NCBI GenBank assembly: GCA_913057985.1
Contig: CAJXPL010000018.1
Span: forward strand, 1-50,069
Reading direction: 5' to 3'
From: an uncultured Synechococcus sp.
Lineage (GTDB): Bacteria > Cyanobacteriota > Cyanobacteriia > PCC-6307 > Cyanobiaceae
Length of the DNA stretch: 50,069 bases
This document shows positions 25,902-34,800 of the stretch, piece by piece. Within the stretch, counting starts at the first letter, position 1. Every line of letters starts with the position of its first letter. Under the pieces are notes generated by a model. That model saw only the letters and a list, made by a program, of their open reading frames with translations. It was not told the origin of the DNA and did not search any database. A program made the translations under genes and the position numbers.

Positions 25902-26432
25902 ATGAAACATCGGATCTGGCTCGTTATGGCGCTTCTGGCTTTCCCCTCCGTTGCGGCCAGCCCAAGCAGCGAAGAGTTCGTGATCGAAGACCTAGAAGAC
26001 GGCGAAATCATGCGAACGTTCACACAACGAATGGAGGGACATGAAGTCAGCCAACCAACAGCTCCCAGTGTTCCAGCACTCCACCCGTCGGCCACTTCGA
26101 CGCCCCAACCAAGCAAATTAATTCGGGTGGTTCAAGGTGCCGCAAGCTGGTACGGGCCTGGGTTTTACGGCCGCAAAACTGCCAGTGGTGAGCGCTTCCG
26201 CAAGGGCACGATGACGGCGGCCCATCGAACACTCCCTTTCGGATCCAAGGTGCGCGTCACCAATCTGAACAACGGCCGCAGCGTTGTGGTTCGGATCAAT
26301 GACCGTGGGCCGTTCAAGTACCACCGAGTGATTGACCTCGCCCATGGAGCAGCACAGGAATTGCGAATGATGCAAGCCGGAGAAATACCGGTGCGACTGG
26401 AGGTGCTCAAAGAGGAAATGGAAAGAAATTAG
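25902..26432 (+). CDS. rlpA: RlpA-like double-psi beta-barrel protein
   Basis: A 176-residue secreted protein with a signal peptide (residues 1-19, cleaved after VAA). A Pro/Ser-rich linker runs to about residue 75, and a DPBB domain follows with ASWYGPGFYGRKTASGERF, 'AAHRTLPFGSKVRVTN' and 'VVVRINDRGPF' including the conserved Asp. RlpA proteins act at the septum and some cleave peptidoglycan glycan strands lacking stem peptides. Length and lack of a SPOR domain suggest the short form. The ATG has a GGGG ribosome site. It is the last gene before the AT-rich island. Confidence 0.9.
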   Translation: MKHRIWLVMALLAFPSVAASPSSEEFVIEDLEDGEIMRTFTQRMEGHEVSQPTAPSVPALHPSATSTPQPSKLIRVVQGAASWYGPGFYGRKTASGERFRKGTMTAAHRTLPFGSKVRVTNLNNGRSVVVRINDRGPFKYHRVIDLAHGAAQELRMMQAGEIPVRLEVLKEEMERN

Positions 26433-26473
26433 AAACCAAGTGACAAACAAAAAGCGCGAACTAGGGTTAAACG

Positions 26474-27373
26474 ATGATGGCCAAGGTGGAGATGACGGCA
26501 TCAACCGCGCTTAAGCCGCTTTCGACAGGGCTGATCAGAGCATCTGCAGGCCTCAATCTCTGCCATGAAAACGCGGATGAGCTTTACAACCAAAGGCCAG
26601 AACTAGACTTCATCCAAATCCACCCTGAGCACATCATCCAAGAAGAGGGCGGAACTTACAGGGAACAACTAGATGCCTTGAGGCATCACTACAACGTGAT
26701 TCTCCATGGTTTCGGATTATCAATTGGATCATCCGCACCACTTGATCGCGACTACCTCCTACTCGTCAGGGATCTGCTAGAGGAACATCCAGAGGCCGTG
26801 TTCTCAGACCATTTCTCCTGGAGTTCACTCTCCAAGCATCACTTCCACGACCTAATACCGTTAATTCAAAACAAGGAAACAGTTGACTACATGGTCGAAA
26901 GAATTGATACAGCGCAGGAGATCATCGGATCGCCGATTCTCCTTGAAAACATCAGTAGCTACATGCGATACAAGGAGTCAACAATGAGCGAATTTGAGTT
27001 CATTAATGAGATCACAAAAAAAACCGGTTGCTATGTCCTGCTCGACGTCAACAACATTTGGTGCAATGCCGTCAATTTCAAGGAAGACCCATTAGCAGTC
27101 ATCAGCACTCTAGAAAAAGACTCTGTCAAGGGTTACCACCTAGCTGGATGCAGCCTGGAACACATGGGCAATGGCCCGGTCTACATCGATTACCACAAAG
27201 AAGCTGTACACGAAGAAGTCTGGACTTTATACAAAAATTGTCTGGAGCGATTTGGTCCATGGCCGACGCTACTGGAATGGGAGAACAACGTCCCAAAACT
27301 CGAAAGGACCCTGGAAGAAGTTCAAAAAATAAACAAATATCTCCGCCCCTATGCTGGAGGAGTCGAATCATGA
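26474..27373 (+). CDS. MNIO (DUF692) multinuclear non-heme iron oxidase
   Basis: A 299-residue TIM-barrel protein of the DUF692/MbnB/BufB type. Family motifs and likely metal ligands are present: LHG (H78), SDH (H113), LLEN (E158), LLDVNN (D191, N193), HLAG (H222), DYH (D239, H241) and LLEWEN (E268). Two usual positions differ: the first ligand motif reads HPEH (H53 where Asn is common) and the residue after HLAG is Cys226 instead of His. MNIOs use Fe clusters to remodel Cys or other residues in RiPP peptides. It is first of a tight operon with its usual DUF2063 partner. Codons are more AT-rich than in flanking genes. Precursor peptide not found. Confidence 0.9.
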   Translation: MMAKVEMTASTALKPLSTGLIRASAGLNLCHENADELYNQRPELDFIQIHPEHIIQEEGGTYREQLDALRHHYNVILHGFGLSIGSSAPLDRDYLLLVRDLLEEHPEAVFSDHFSWSSLSKHHFHDLIPLIQNKETVDYMVERIDTAQEIIGSPILLENISSYMRYKESTMSEFEFINEITKKTGCYVLLDVNNIWCNAVNFKEDPLAVISTLEKDSVKGYHLAGCSLEHMGNGPVYIDYHKEAVHEEVWTLYKNCLERFGPWPTLLEWENNVPKLERTLEEVQKINKYLRPYAGGVES

Positions 27374-28221
27374 GATCCCCTCAAATCGTTCGACTTCAGC
27401 AACAGTTTCTGGCCAGCCTCCATGACAAACCACGGCAATGGCTGATTGATCAAATCATTCCTGCGCCTGGCTTCGAAAATGCAGAGGAAATTTTAAAAAT
27501 CTACTTGCACCGAGCCAAGGCAAGAACGGTCGATCCACTCAACAGCATTTACAACTGTTTGAGATGGCTGATTGGAGAGGCAGCGCTGCATAAACTGATC
27601 GACAAATTCTATGCAGACTCAATGGGAGAACCACTGAACTCCCAAACAATGGCAACAGAATTCGGTGCATTTATCGGCAATCTGAGCGCAGAAGAAATGA
27701 GAGATGCAACATCAGATATGGACAAGACGATTGAAAGTGAATCAGATGCATGCACGGCAATGGTCTCAGCAGCCTTACTGGACTGGCGTTGTCACTGGGT
27801 AGCGATGATTGAGCATCGATCCGAAGAAAATACGGCTGTGCTCAACAAAAAATTGATGCATCGATCATCAATGTGGTTGAGACCGAGAATGAACAAAACC
27901 ACACGGCTCTGCACATCAGGCATTGCACTCGACAGCTTTTGGGAAAAAGCTCAAGCCAATTCAACTGACAAATCAATTCCTCACTGCAGCGATGGACCAA
28001 AAACTTTTCTAATCCACGCGGACCAGGCACACAAACCAGTCGTGAGGGATCTCAGCAACGATGAAGATCACCTTCTCAATCATTGCGACGGGACACACAC
28101 CATCGCCTCTCTTTGCCATGAAGCAAAATTCTACGGAAGGTCAAAGGAACAGACCGTAGAACTGATTAGGAAGCTCATCGATGAAGGCGTAATCAGGAAT
28201 CTCGACGACTTGTTGATATAA
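27370..28221 (+). CDS. DUF2063-family MNIO partner with C-terminal RRE/PqqD-like segment
   Basis: A 283-residue protein. Its N-terminal half matches the DUF2063/BufC-type partner of MNIO enzymes ('LQQQFLASLHDKP...' start and 'YLHRAKARTVDPLNSIYNCLRWLIGE'). The last 75 residues read like a PqqD-type winged helix ('LLNHCDGTHTIASLCHEA' followed by a Leu-rich helix), the RiPP recognition element fold that binds leader peptides. The start codon overlaps the DUF692 stop (ATGA), so the pair is translationally coupled. I infer that it presents a leader-bearing substrate to the MNIO. The substrate itself is not seen. Confidence 0.85.
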   Translation: MRSPQIVRLQQQFLASLHDKPRQWLIDQIIPAPGFENAEEILKIYLHRAKARTVDPLNSIYNCLRWLIGEAALHKLIDKFYADSMGEPLNSQTMATEFGAFIGNLSAEEMRDATSDMDKTIESESDACTAMVSAALLDWRCHWVAMIEHRSEENTAVLNKKLMHRSSMWLRPRMNKTTRLCTSGIALDSFWEKAQANSTDKSIPHCSDGPKTFLIHADQAHKPVVRDLSNDEDHLLNHCDGTHTIASLCHEAKFYGRSKEQTVELIRKLIDEGVIRNLDDLLI

Positions 28222-28225
28222 ACAG

Positions 28226-29812
28226 ATGGAGTCACCCATGACAACTGCCGACCAGCTGTTGAGTCAGGTCGAAGCCAAGTTGGGCGCGGCGCAGACCATT
28301 GAACTACTCAAAAACTTAGGAGCGCACCCAACACAACTTGACTCTGGGACACCACCCGACGTTGGGCCCGTCAATCCAGAGACGCGAATCGTTGTGGTGG
28401 GAGCAGGCGTTGCAGGTCTGGCCTTGACCTATGAGCTTGCAAAAAGAGGGGCAAATGTTGAGCTTTGGGAGGCCACAGGAAGAGTTGGGGGGCGAAACAG
28501 GAGTATCCGGCATGGTGAACGATTGGAGGAGATCGGGCATCCGAGCCAACGATGCAATCTGCCCCATGAGGGGTATCTCAATGCTGGTCCAGGACGCATT
28601 TCACACCACCACCGTGCAGTGTTGCACTACTGCAGGAAGTTTGCACTAACACTGAAGCCGTATCAGACATTAAATCGAGCGGCGTTACTGCACCGATATT
28701 TCCCGGAAGTGCAGCAGGACCTTGTGATACGCAATCGTCAAGTTCAGTTTGATGGGCAAGGAAGAATCGGAGAACTGGCCGCCAAGGTTGGGCCGTGGAT
28801 TGCTACAGACAGCCCAGTGACAGCTGAATTGGCCGATGCAATGCGCGACTGGTTGCGCGACAACTTTGAAGTGAGTCAGCAAGGTGATGGGGAATGGCAG
28901 TACCGAACCAGTGGACGAACAGGATATGAGAAACAACGAGGCGGTCCAGATGATCAGGGGGTCCCGGAAAAACCCCTATCGCTGGAACAACTGCTGGGGT
29001 TGCGACTCTGGTACGACGACCCACGCCGAAGTCCAGATGTCATCGACGAACAACTCAGCATGTTCGAACTGGAAGGTGGAAATGATGCACTCGTACGTGC
29101 ATTCGCAGATCAAATCGGACCCAGAGTAAAACTCAATCGAGAACTCAAGAGAATGAGGGTTAACAGTAATGGCACAGTCGAGTTAGTGGGAGACGACCAA
29201 GAATATGGTCAGATCAGAAAAGAAGCTGACCGGGTCATCCTGGCGATGCAACCCCAGGTGATGATTGAGATGGACCTTGAGTTACCAGAAACAATCAAAA
29301 ATGGAATGAAAGATCTTCCGCCGAGATATGCCGTCAAAGTAGCCGCATGGATGAAGCGACGATTCTGGGAAGAAGACTTAGCCATCTACGGAGGAATTAC
29401 ATTCACCAACATGCCGAACCAACAAATCTGGTACCCCAACAGTGGTTTTCATGATCATCGCGGCGGCCTTCTTGTTTTGGCCTACGCAGCCTTAAATCAT
29501 GGAAAAACATTGGGTGAGCTGCCACCGCAGGAACGTTGCCAAGCCACAGTCGCGCTGGCCAAGCGAATTCACCCACAGATCACGGGGGAGATTGACGAAG
29601 ATTCATTAATCACAATCGCATGGCAAAACATTGCGCATATCCGAAGCCCGTGGGTGGCCTGGACACCGGATCGCTATCAACGCTGGTTCAAGTTGATGAC
29701 ACAGCCCATGGAGTCTGTTGCGTTCGCCGGTGACTGGTGCAGCCATTTACCGGCTTGGCAAGAGGGAGCCATTCGTTCTGCTTACTCCTTGCTGTCGTGG
29801 GCGACGAAATGA
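28226..29812 (+). CDS. Flavin amine/amino-acid oxidase with N-terminal helical extension
   Basis: A 528-residue FAD enzyme of the monoamine/L-amino-acid oxidase family. The dinucleotide motif VVVGAGVAGLALTYELAKRG lies near residue 56-76, 'VGGRNRSI' near 87 and a C-terminal FAD motif 'SVAFAGDWCSHLPAWQEGAIRSA' near 505. Before the flavin motif is an unusual extension of about 50 residues, a helical 'TADQLLSQVEAKLGAAQTIE' stretch and a Pro-rich linker. Family members oxidise amines or L-amino acids to imines and H2O2. Possible starts are ATG 28226 and ATG 28238. It is 4 bp after the partner gene and overlaps the exporter start by 4 bp. Role with the MNIO (for example oxidising a peptide amine) is inference. 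Confidence 0.88.
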   Translation: MESPMTTADQLLSQVEAKLGAAQTIELLKNLGAHPTQLDSGTPPDVGPVNPETRIVVVGAGVAGLALTYELAKRGANVELWEATGRVGGRNRSIRHGERLEEIGHPSQRCNLPHEGYLNAGPGRISHHHRAVLHYCRKFALTLKPYQTLNRAALLHRYFPEVQQDLVIRNRQVQFDGQGRIGELAAKVGPWIATDSPVTAELADAMRDWLRDNFEVSQQGDGEWQYRTSGRTGYEKQRGGPDDQGVPEKPLSLEQLLGLRLWYDDPRRSPDVIDEQLSMFELEGGNDALVRAFADQIGPRVKLNRELKRMRVNSNGTVELVGDDQEYGQIRKEADRVILAMQPQVMIEMDLELPETIKNGMKDLPPRYAVKVAAWMKRRFWEEDLAIYGGITFTNMPNQQIWYPNSGFHDHRGGLLVLAYAALNHGKTLGELPPQERCQATVALAKRIHPQITGEIDEDSLITIAWQNIAHIRSPWVAWTPDRYQRWFKLMTQPMESVAFAGDWCSHLPAWQEGAIRSAYSLLSWATK

Positions 29813-31191
29813 GCAACAGCAGCACCAATCTTGAATGGAAAAGCCTGACACTCCTGTGCTTGCCGACACTCTCCATCTCGCTAAGCACGAATATCGTTGT
29901 TGCCGCACTATCAGATATCAATCATGCCTTCAAAGGAATTGAGGGGTTAGGAAGCTGGACTTTATTGCTGTACTCAGCAACTGCAGCCAGCCTCTCCATT
30001 GCAGCAGGAGAACTAGGTGATCGGGTCGGACTCCGTCGCGTGTACGGACAGGGGCTCATGATTTATCTGATTGGCAGCTGTATCGCTGCTCTCGCCATCA
30101 ATGGGCCAATGCTCTTGGCAGGGCGAGTGGTGTCAGGAACCGGTGCGGCCATTCTGGCACCCGTTGCTTTGGCATTTCTGAGCCGAATGTATCAAGGTCG
30201 AGACAAACCAATCGCCTTTGGATATTGGGCTGCGAGCGTCACGATTGGAAAAGTCGCTGGACCAATCCTTGGGGGATTGATTGAAGCCATGAGCAGTTGG
30301 AGGTGGACGTTCATCGTCGCCGCCGCACCAGCACTGCTTGGCTTAATCATGATCAGAAAATTGCCTCGATTCGAGAGGACAGAAGACACAAAAAATCAAC
30401 CAATCGATCTGATCGGCATTGGAGGACTATCAACACTCCCAGCCATTGGATTGATCACACTCAATCTATCCACTCACATACATACAAACATCCTGGCGAT
30501 ATTAACCATCATTATCTTCGCGATAGGTACTTTAACTTGGAGACACCTGAACAGTACACAACATCCCGCTATTCCACTTGCGCGCCTTAAAGAAAGCTCC
30601 TGGTGGAGACCAACAATCTTACAACTGATTGTTCGCATTGTATTCATGGCAATGCTTGTGATACTGACAAGCTATTTTCACAGCATACGTGGCGAGAGTG
30701 AAATCAACGCATCGAGAGATCTTCTGCCATTCTGCATTGCAGTGGGTATCATGTCATTCTCAACTGGCTATATCTGCCAATCACTGGGAGTTCGTAAACT
30801 GCTTCAAAGCGTCTTCGTGTTAGCTACAGCAGGTGCTGCAATACTGTTGTCAATAACTACAAGTGGGTTCCGACCAATTGATTGGGCCGCAATCATCACC
30901 ATCGGTATTCTGGCAGGAAGCACATCACAACTAAGCCGTTTAGCGCTTTCAAATTTCGCACCAGAGGAGGCTATGAGAGGAGCATCTCTGAACACACTGG
31001 TGATTAATTTAGGATTAGCACTGGGCGCAGCATATCCAAACATGATTCATGGAATCGTCTCCAATGAACTTCACTTGGGCGGCCTGATGAGTCAAATAGA
31101 AATGCTATTCACAATGCGTCTTGAAATCATGATTCTACTTTTCCTCTTTATAGCAGGGACCTGGCAAGCAGGGAAAATCAAAGAGGCATAA
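29809..31191 (+). CDS. MFS transporter, DHA2 (14-TM) drug-exporter type
   Basis: A 460-residue polytopic protein with 14 predicted helices. The MFS loop-2/3 motif 'GELGDRVGLRRVYGQG' lies near residue 65-80 and a motif-C-like 'GPILGGLIEAMSSWRWTF' near 145-162, matching EmrB/QacA-type exporters. Its ATG overlaps the amine-oxidase stop (ATGA), so it closes the operon. Its presence suggests the operon exports a product or confers tolerance. Codons are AT-richer than flanking genes. It is convergent with the cupin gene, with only 10 bp between stops. Confidence 0.88.
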   Translation: MSNSSTNLEWKSLTLLCLPTLSISLSTNIVVAALSDINHAFKGIEGLGSWTLLLYSATAASLSIAAGELGDRVGLRRVYGQGLMIYLIGSCIAALAINGPMLLAGRVVSGTGAAILAPVALAFLSRMYQGRDKPIAFGYWAASVTIGKVAGPILGGLIEAMSSWRWTFIVAAAPALLGLIMIRKLPRFERTEDTKNQPIDLIGIGGLSTLPAIGLITLNLSTHIHTNILAILTIIIFAIGTLTWRHLNSTQHPAIPLARLKESSWWRPTILQLIVRIVFMAMLVILTSYFHSIRGESEINASRDLLPFCIAVGIMSFSTGYICQSLGVRKLLQSVFVLATAGAAILLSITTSGFRPIDWAAIITIGILAGSTSQLSRLALSNFAPEEAMRGASLNTLVINLGLALGAAYPNMIHGIVSNELHLGGLMSQIEMLFTMRLEIMILLFLFIAGTWQAGKIKEA

Positions 31192-31200
31192 ACAACTTGA

Positions 31201-31566
31201 TTAGTGTAGATGGGCAAAATCACTTTCACGCGCTGAAACACTGGCAGTGAGGAATTCAACCTCATAGGCAATCACATCACAATTGCCAGTATTTACGGCG
31301 TTATGCAAAAGGGGCACTTTGTGCGTCACAGCGGTTCCAGGCTTGAAATGAGTTTCACGGCCTATTGCCGAAGAAACCTCTTCAGGACCCTTGGCAATGT
31401 AATTCGTGAGAGTGCCTTCAGACAGCTGTATTGTAAGAAAATCCAGGTGATGAAAGTGCCATCCAGTCTTCTCACCAGGCTTCAAGACGTATTTAATCAC
31501 TCTCGCCAAACCACTTTTCTCTAAGACCTCGATGTGATGCGCACTATCAGAATCAGCACTAAGCAA
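31201..31566 (-). CDS. Cupin-domain protein with an apparently frameshifted signal peptide
   Basis: A 121-residue single-domain cupin. The metal-binding motifs are GWHFHHLDFLTIQLSEG (three His and one Glu) and 'KVPLLHNAVN' with the last His. The coding frame has no ATG; TTG 31566 is its only usual start. Upstream, the same frame reads a strongly hydrophobic signal-like segment (LLFQFIFSVFLLSA) that lacks any start codon up to a stop. An ATG at 31613-31615 lies in the neighbouring frame, exactly where a one-base shift would restore a complete signal peptide. So the gene may be a young pseudogene, or carry a sequencing error. Function unknown; a periplasmic metal or small-molecule binder is possible. 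Confidence 0.65.
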   Translation of the reverse strand: MLSADSDSAHHIEVLEKSGLARVIKYVLKPGEKTGWHFHHLDFLTIQLSEGTLTNYIAKGPEEVSSAIGRETHFKPGTAVTHKVPLLHNAVNTGNCDVIAYEVEFLTASVSARESDFAHLH

Positions 31567-31800
31567 AAATACTGAGAAGATGAATTGGAAGAGAAGAGTT
31601 TTGTATAAGAGCCATCAGGGCCTAGCGAGTCACTCACAGCGATGGAATCAAAGTGTCACTTTACTATGGCAAGGGCACCATCAAATGGCAAGCAAGATTC
31701 CGGCAACTGGGCAAACCAATCAAAATATAAATAAAGGATTTGAAAAGAAGACCCTCTGCAGGAGATGGCTAGATTTAGAAATGAACAATAGACAAATGAG

Positions 31801-34800
31801 ATGAATTTCATCATCGGAAGCCTGTTTCCAAAAGGCTCTGACGGAAAAGCAAATATTCAACTATCATCCAGATTTGAACAGGTCAAAACCGATAACGGTG
31901 AAATCATTATTCGCGAGAAAGACGACAACGACAAGACAAAAAGGCATAAACTCAAGTCAAATCTAGATATCACGAGCAAGCCTGTAACCATTACGAATGC
32001 CTCGGGCTTCATCAATAGCTGGTTCAAGGATGGAATCACATCAATTTATGATGAAGATGGGAACTTAGACAGCTCCTCAATCTTTGGCGGTGTTTACAGC
32101 AGAATAAAAAGTAAATGGACAAAGCAGCCAATTAATCAATCATTGAAATCATTGGTGATGCTTGGCTATGGTTTCACCAACAAAGATGCACCAGGGGCAG
32201 ATCAGGTTGCCTCCACAGATGCCGAATGGATGGCCAAGGGTAAACAGGATTCGGAACTATATAATGCCGTCTTCAATCTAGAAAACTATGATCCAGCAGC
32301 AATGTGGGATCAATACAGTGGGTCCGACCTTGTTATCTCAAACTACGAAACGAAAAACCTACGACAGAATCTACCTGAAGGAAAAGCACAGTTAGAAGAG
32401 GGAGACAGCCCTAACCTCTGGCTCCCGGCTCTGCTATACAGCTATGGCGTAAAAGGAAAAGGCACAAGTTATCCAGGTCCCGTATTGATGGTGGCACCAG
32501 GCGATAAAATCAAGCTCAATTTCAGAAACAGAATCCGCATCGGGAATCTCAATACTGAAGAAACTCAGCAAGCAACATTGGTTAAAAATAGCACCTATGG
32601 AAATAGTGCTAGTGATGGTCTTGGCGGCACAACATCAACCAATTATCACTTTCACGGCTCACATACAAATCCCAATGGATTTGGAGACAATGTTGTATCC
32701 CGATTCACAACTGGTCAAAAATGGACAACGGAAATTGATCTACCTGAAGATCATGGCCAGGGCTCGTATTGGTATCACCCCCACTACCATCCCTCAGTCA
32801 ACCAGCAGGTTTATGGAGGAGCTTCAGGCTTCATTCAAGTTGGTGATCCACTGAGTAAGATTCCCGGCTTTGAAAATATCCCCAGGAATCTTGCCATCCT
32901 GAAGACGATGGATCTTGGTCTCGATGAAAAATCGGGGCAGCTGCAGCTAGGGGCCTTTGACAACTATGGCGGTCCGTTGACCAATGCGATGACGATGGTC
33001 ACGGTCAACGGAGAGTTCCAACCGCAAGCGGATGCAAAGCAAGGAGGGTGGCAATCGATTTCACTGAGCAATCAGTCCAACCAGGCTTTCTACAACGTCT
33101 CCCTAATTCATCAGGAGTCAGGAGAACGTCTCCCCCTCTACATTTACGGTGAGGATGGTCATCAGTTTCCAGAAATCAGACAAGCACATGGGACACTCTC
33201 TCAATCCACAAGCGCAAAAACTGGATTAATCGACGGGTACAAGCAGCAAACCGATGTCATCTCCATGGCACCGGGTAAGCGCGTTGATGTATTGGTGTAT
33301 CTGCCTGATGGCAAGACGGAGATGGTGTCGCAATACAAATTTGTTGATGATGATGGCACGGAATTTACGACCGCCAATATGGGGGGATATCCAGATCTCA
33401 GCAGTGAAGCGAACGCACTAAAAAATGCAGACGGATCGCCGGCTGGTGCAACTGGCGGACAAAGTGCTGGAGCACTTGCAGTGTTTAATGTAAGTGATGG
33501 AACTCCTTTACTAAGTCAACAAAAACTTGATCGCAAGATCAATAGGGCCAATCAGAAGATCCAAGTTCAAGACATCGAGCCATCCACAAAACCAGAGGAC
33601 TACAACAGCGAAGCTGTTCCCAGCGTGAATCTCTTCGAGCTCAATGGCAAAGGCAAAGAAATTTGGTCACCATTGCGCAAAAGAATCTTCAATTGGGCCA
33701 AAGAAACACTTGTAGGACCGAAGAAAGAATATGATCTAGCAACACGAGAACGCATCAAGTCATACAACAAGGGTGTTGATGCTGAGAATCGCTACAAACG
33801 ATATGAAACGATCAACGGGTTGTTGGATGAAGAGAATCCAACATGGTTTGGCTATGAAAAACCATTTCTAATTAATGATCATGTATTTCCCAATGGCTCA
33901 ATGACCATTGCCCAACTTGGGACAATGGAAGAGTGGACACTCAGGAACTGGAGTGTTAATGGACCTTCCAAATACATTGGCCACCCCTTTCATATTCACA
34001 TCAATGACTATCAAACCAAGAACAGTGACACCGAATTAGACCAGAAGCGGAGCCTCGAAGATGTCACGATGCTGAATTCCTCGGGCTATCAATATATTGA
34101 TACCAGCCCAAGTGCATCTGAAGGCAACAATGAAAAGTCTTTGGAACCGTTCCGTGGAAATTTTCACTCCATTGGAGTGAACGGACCTGACTATGATGCA
34201 ACAGACAAAAATTCGCCCGTTGGCACGTGGGGAGCAAATGATCAAACAATTCGAATGTTATATCAAGACTATATCGGAACTTATGTTTTCCACTGCCACA
34301 TTCTCCCGCATGAGGATGCTGGAATGATGCAAGTGATCACCATCGTCGAAAACACCGATAGCAGTTGGATTGTGCCGGCAGAATCCGACAACTATCTGAA
34401 TTCCGACGGCTCAATCAACCTCAGACGTGCTCAGGACTTTCAAAAGTATTCCCTCATCCCTTCGGCAGTAAGTGGCTCCATACAGAGAATCCAGGTCGGT
34501 GATCTGACCCATGATTTCAGCCAAGATATTGCCATCAGCCGTACGGGCATCGATGGCGAGGGCGGCGTGGTTGAGTTGTATGACGGGGCCTCACTACTCA
34601 ACAAGACAACACAACAACTGAGCTCCCTTACCCCCTATGCAAGATCAACAATCGCACCCTGGGCCTTCATCGAAGATTTCACAGGTGATGGAAAACGTGA
34701 TTTAGTGACCGCTGGATTCAAGGGAGACAAAATTAATCTCTCAGACTTAAAAATCAAAGCCTGGACATCGAAAAAGAACGGCAAAGAATGGAGCCAGGCC

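Noticed and set aside
31580-31804. 74-codon plus-strand frame before the giant oxidase, considered as a missing RiPP precursor
   Set aside because: Overlaps the cupin's cryptic signal region and has only one Cys, no leader-core layout and no clear ribosome site; promoter sequence for the oxidase is more likely.
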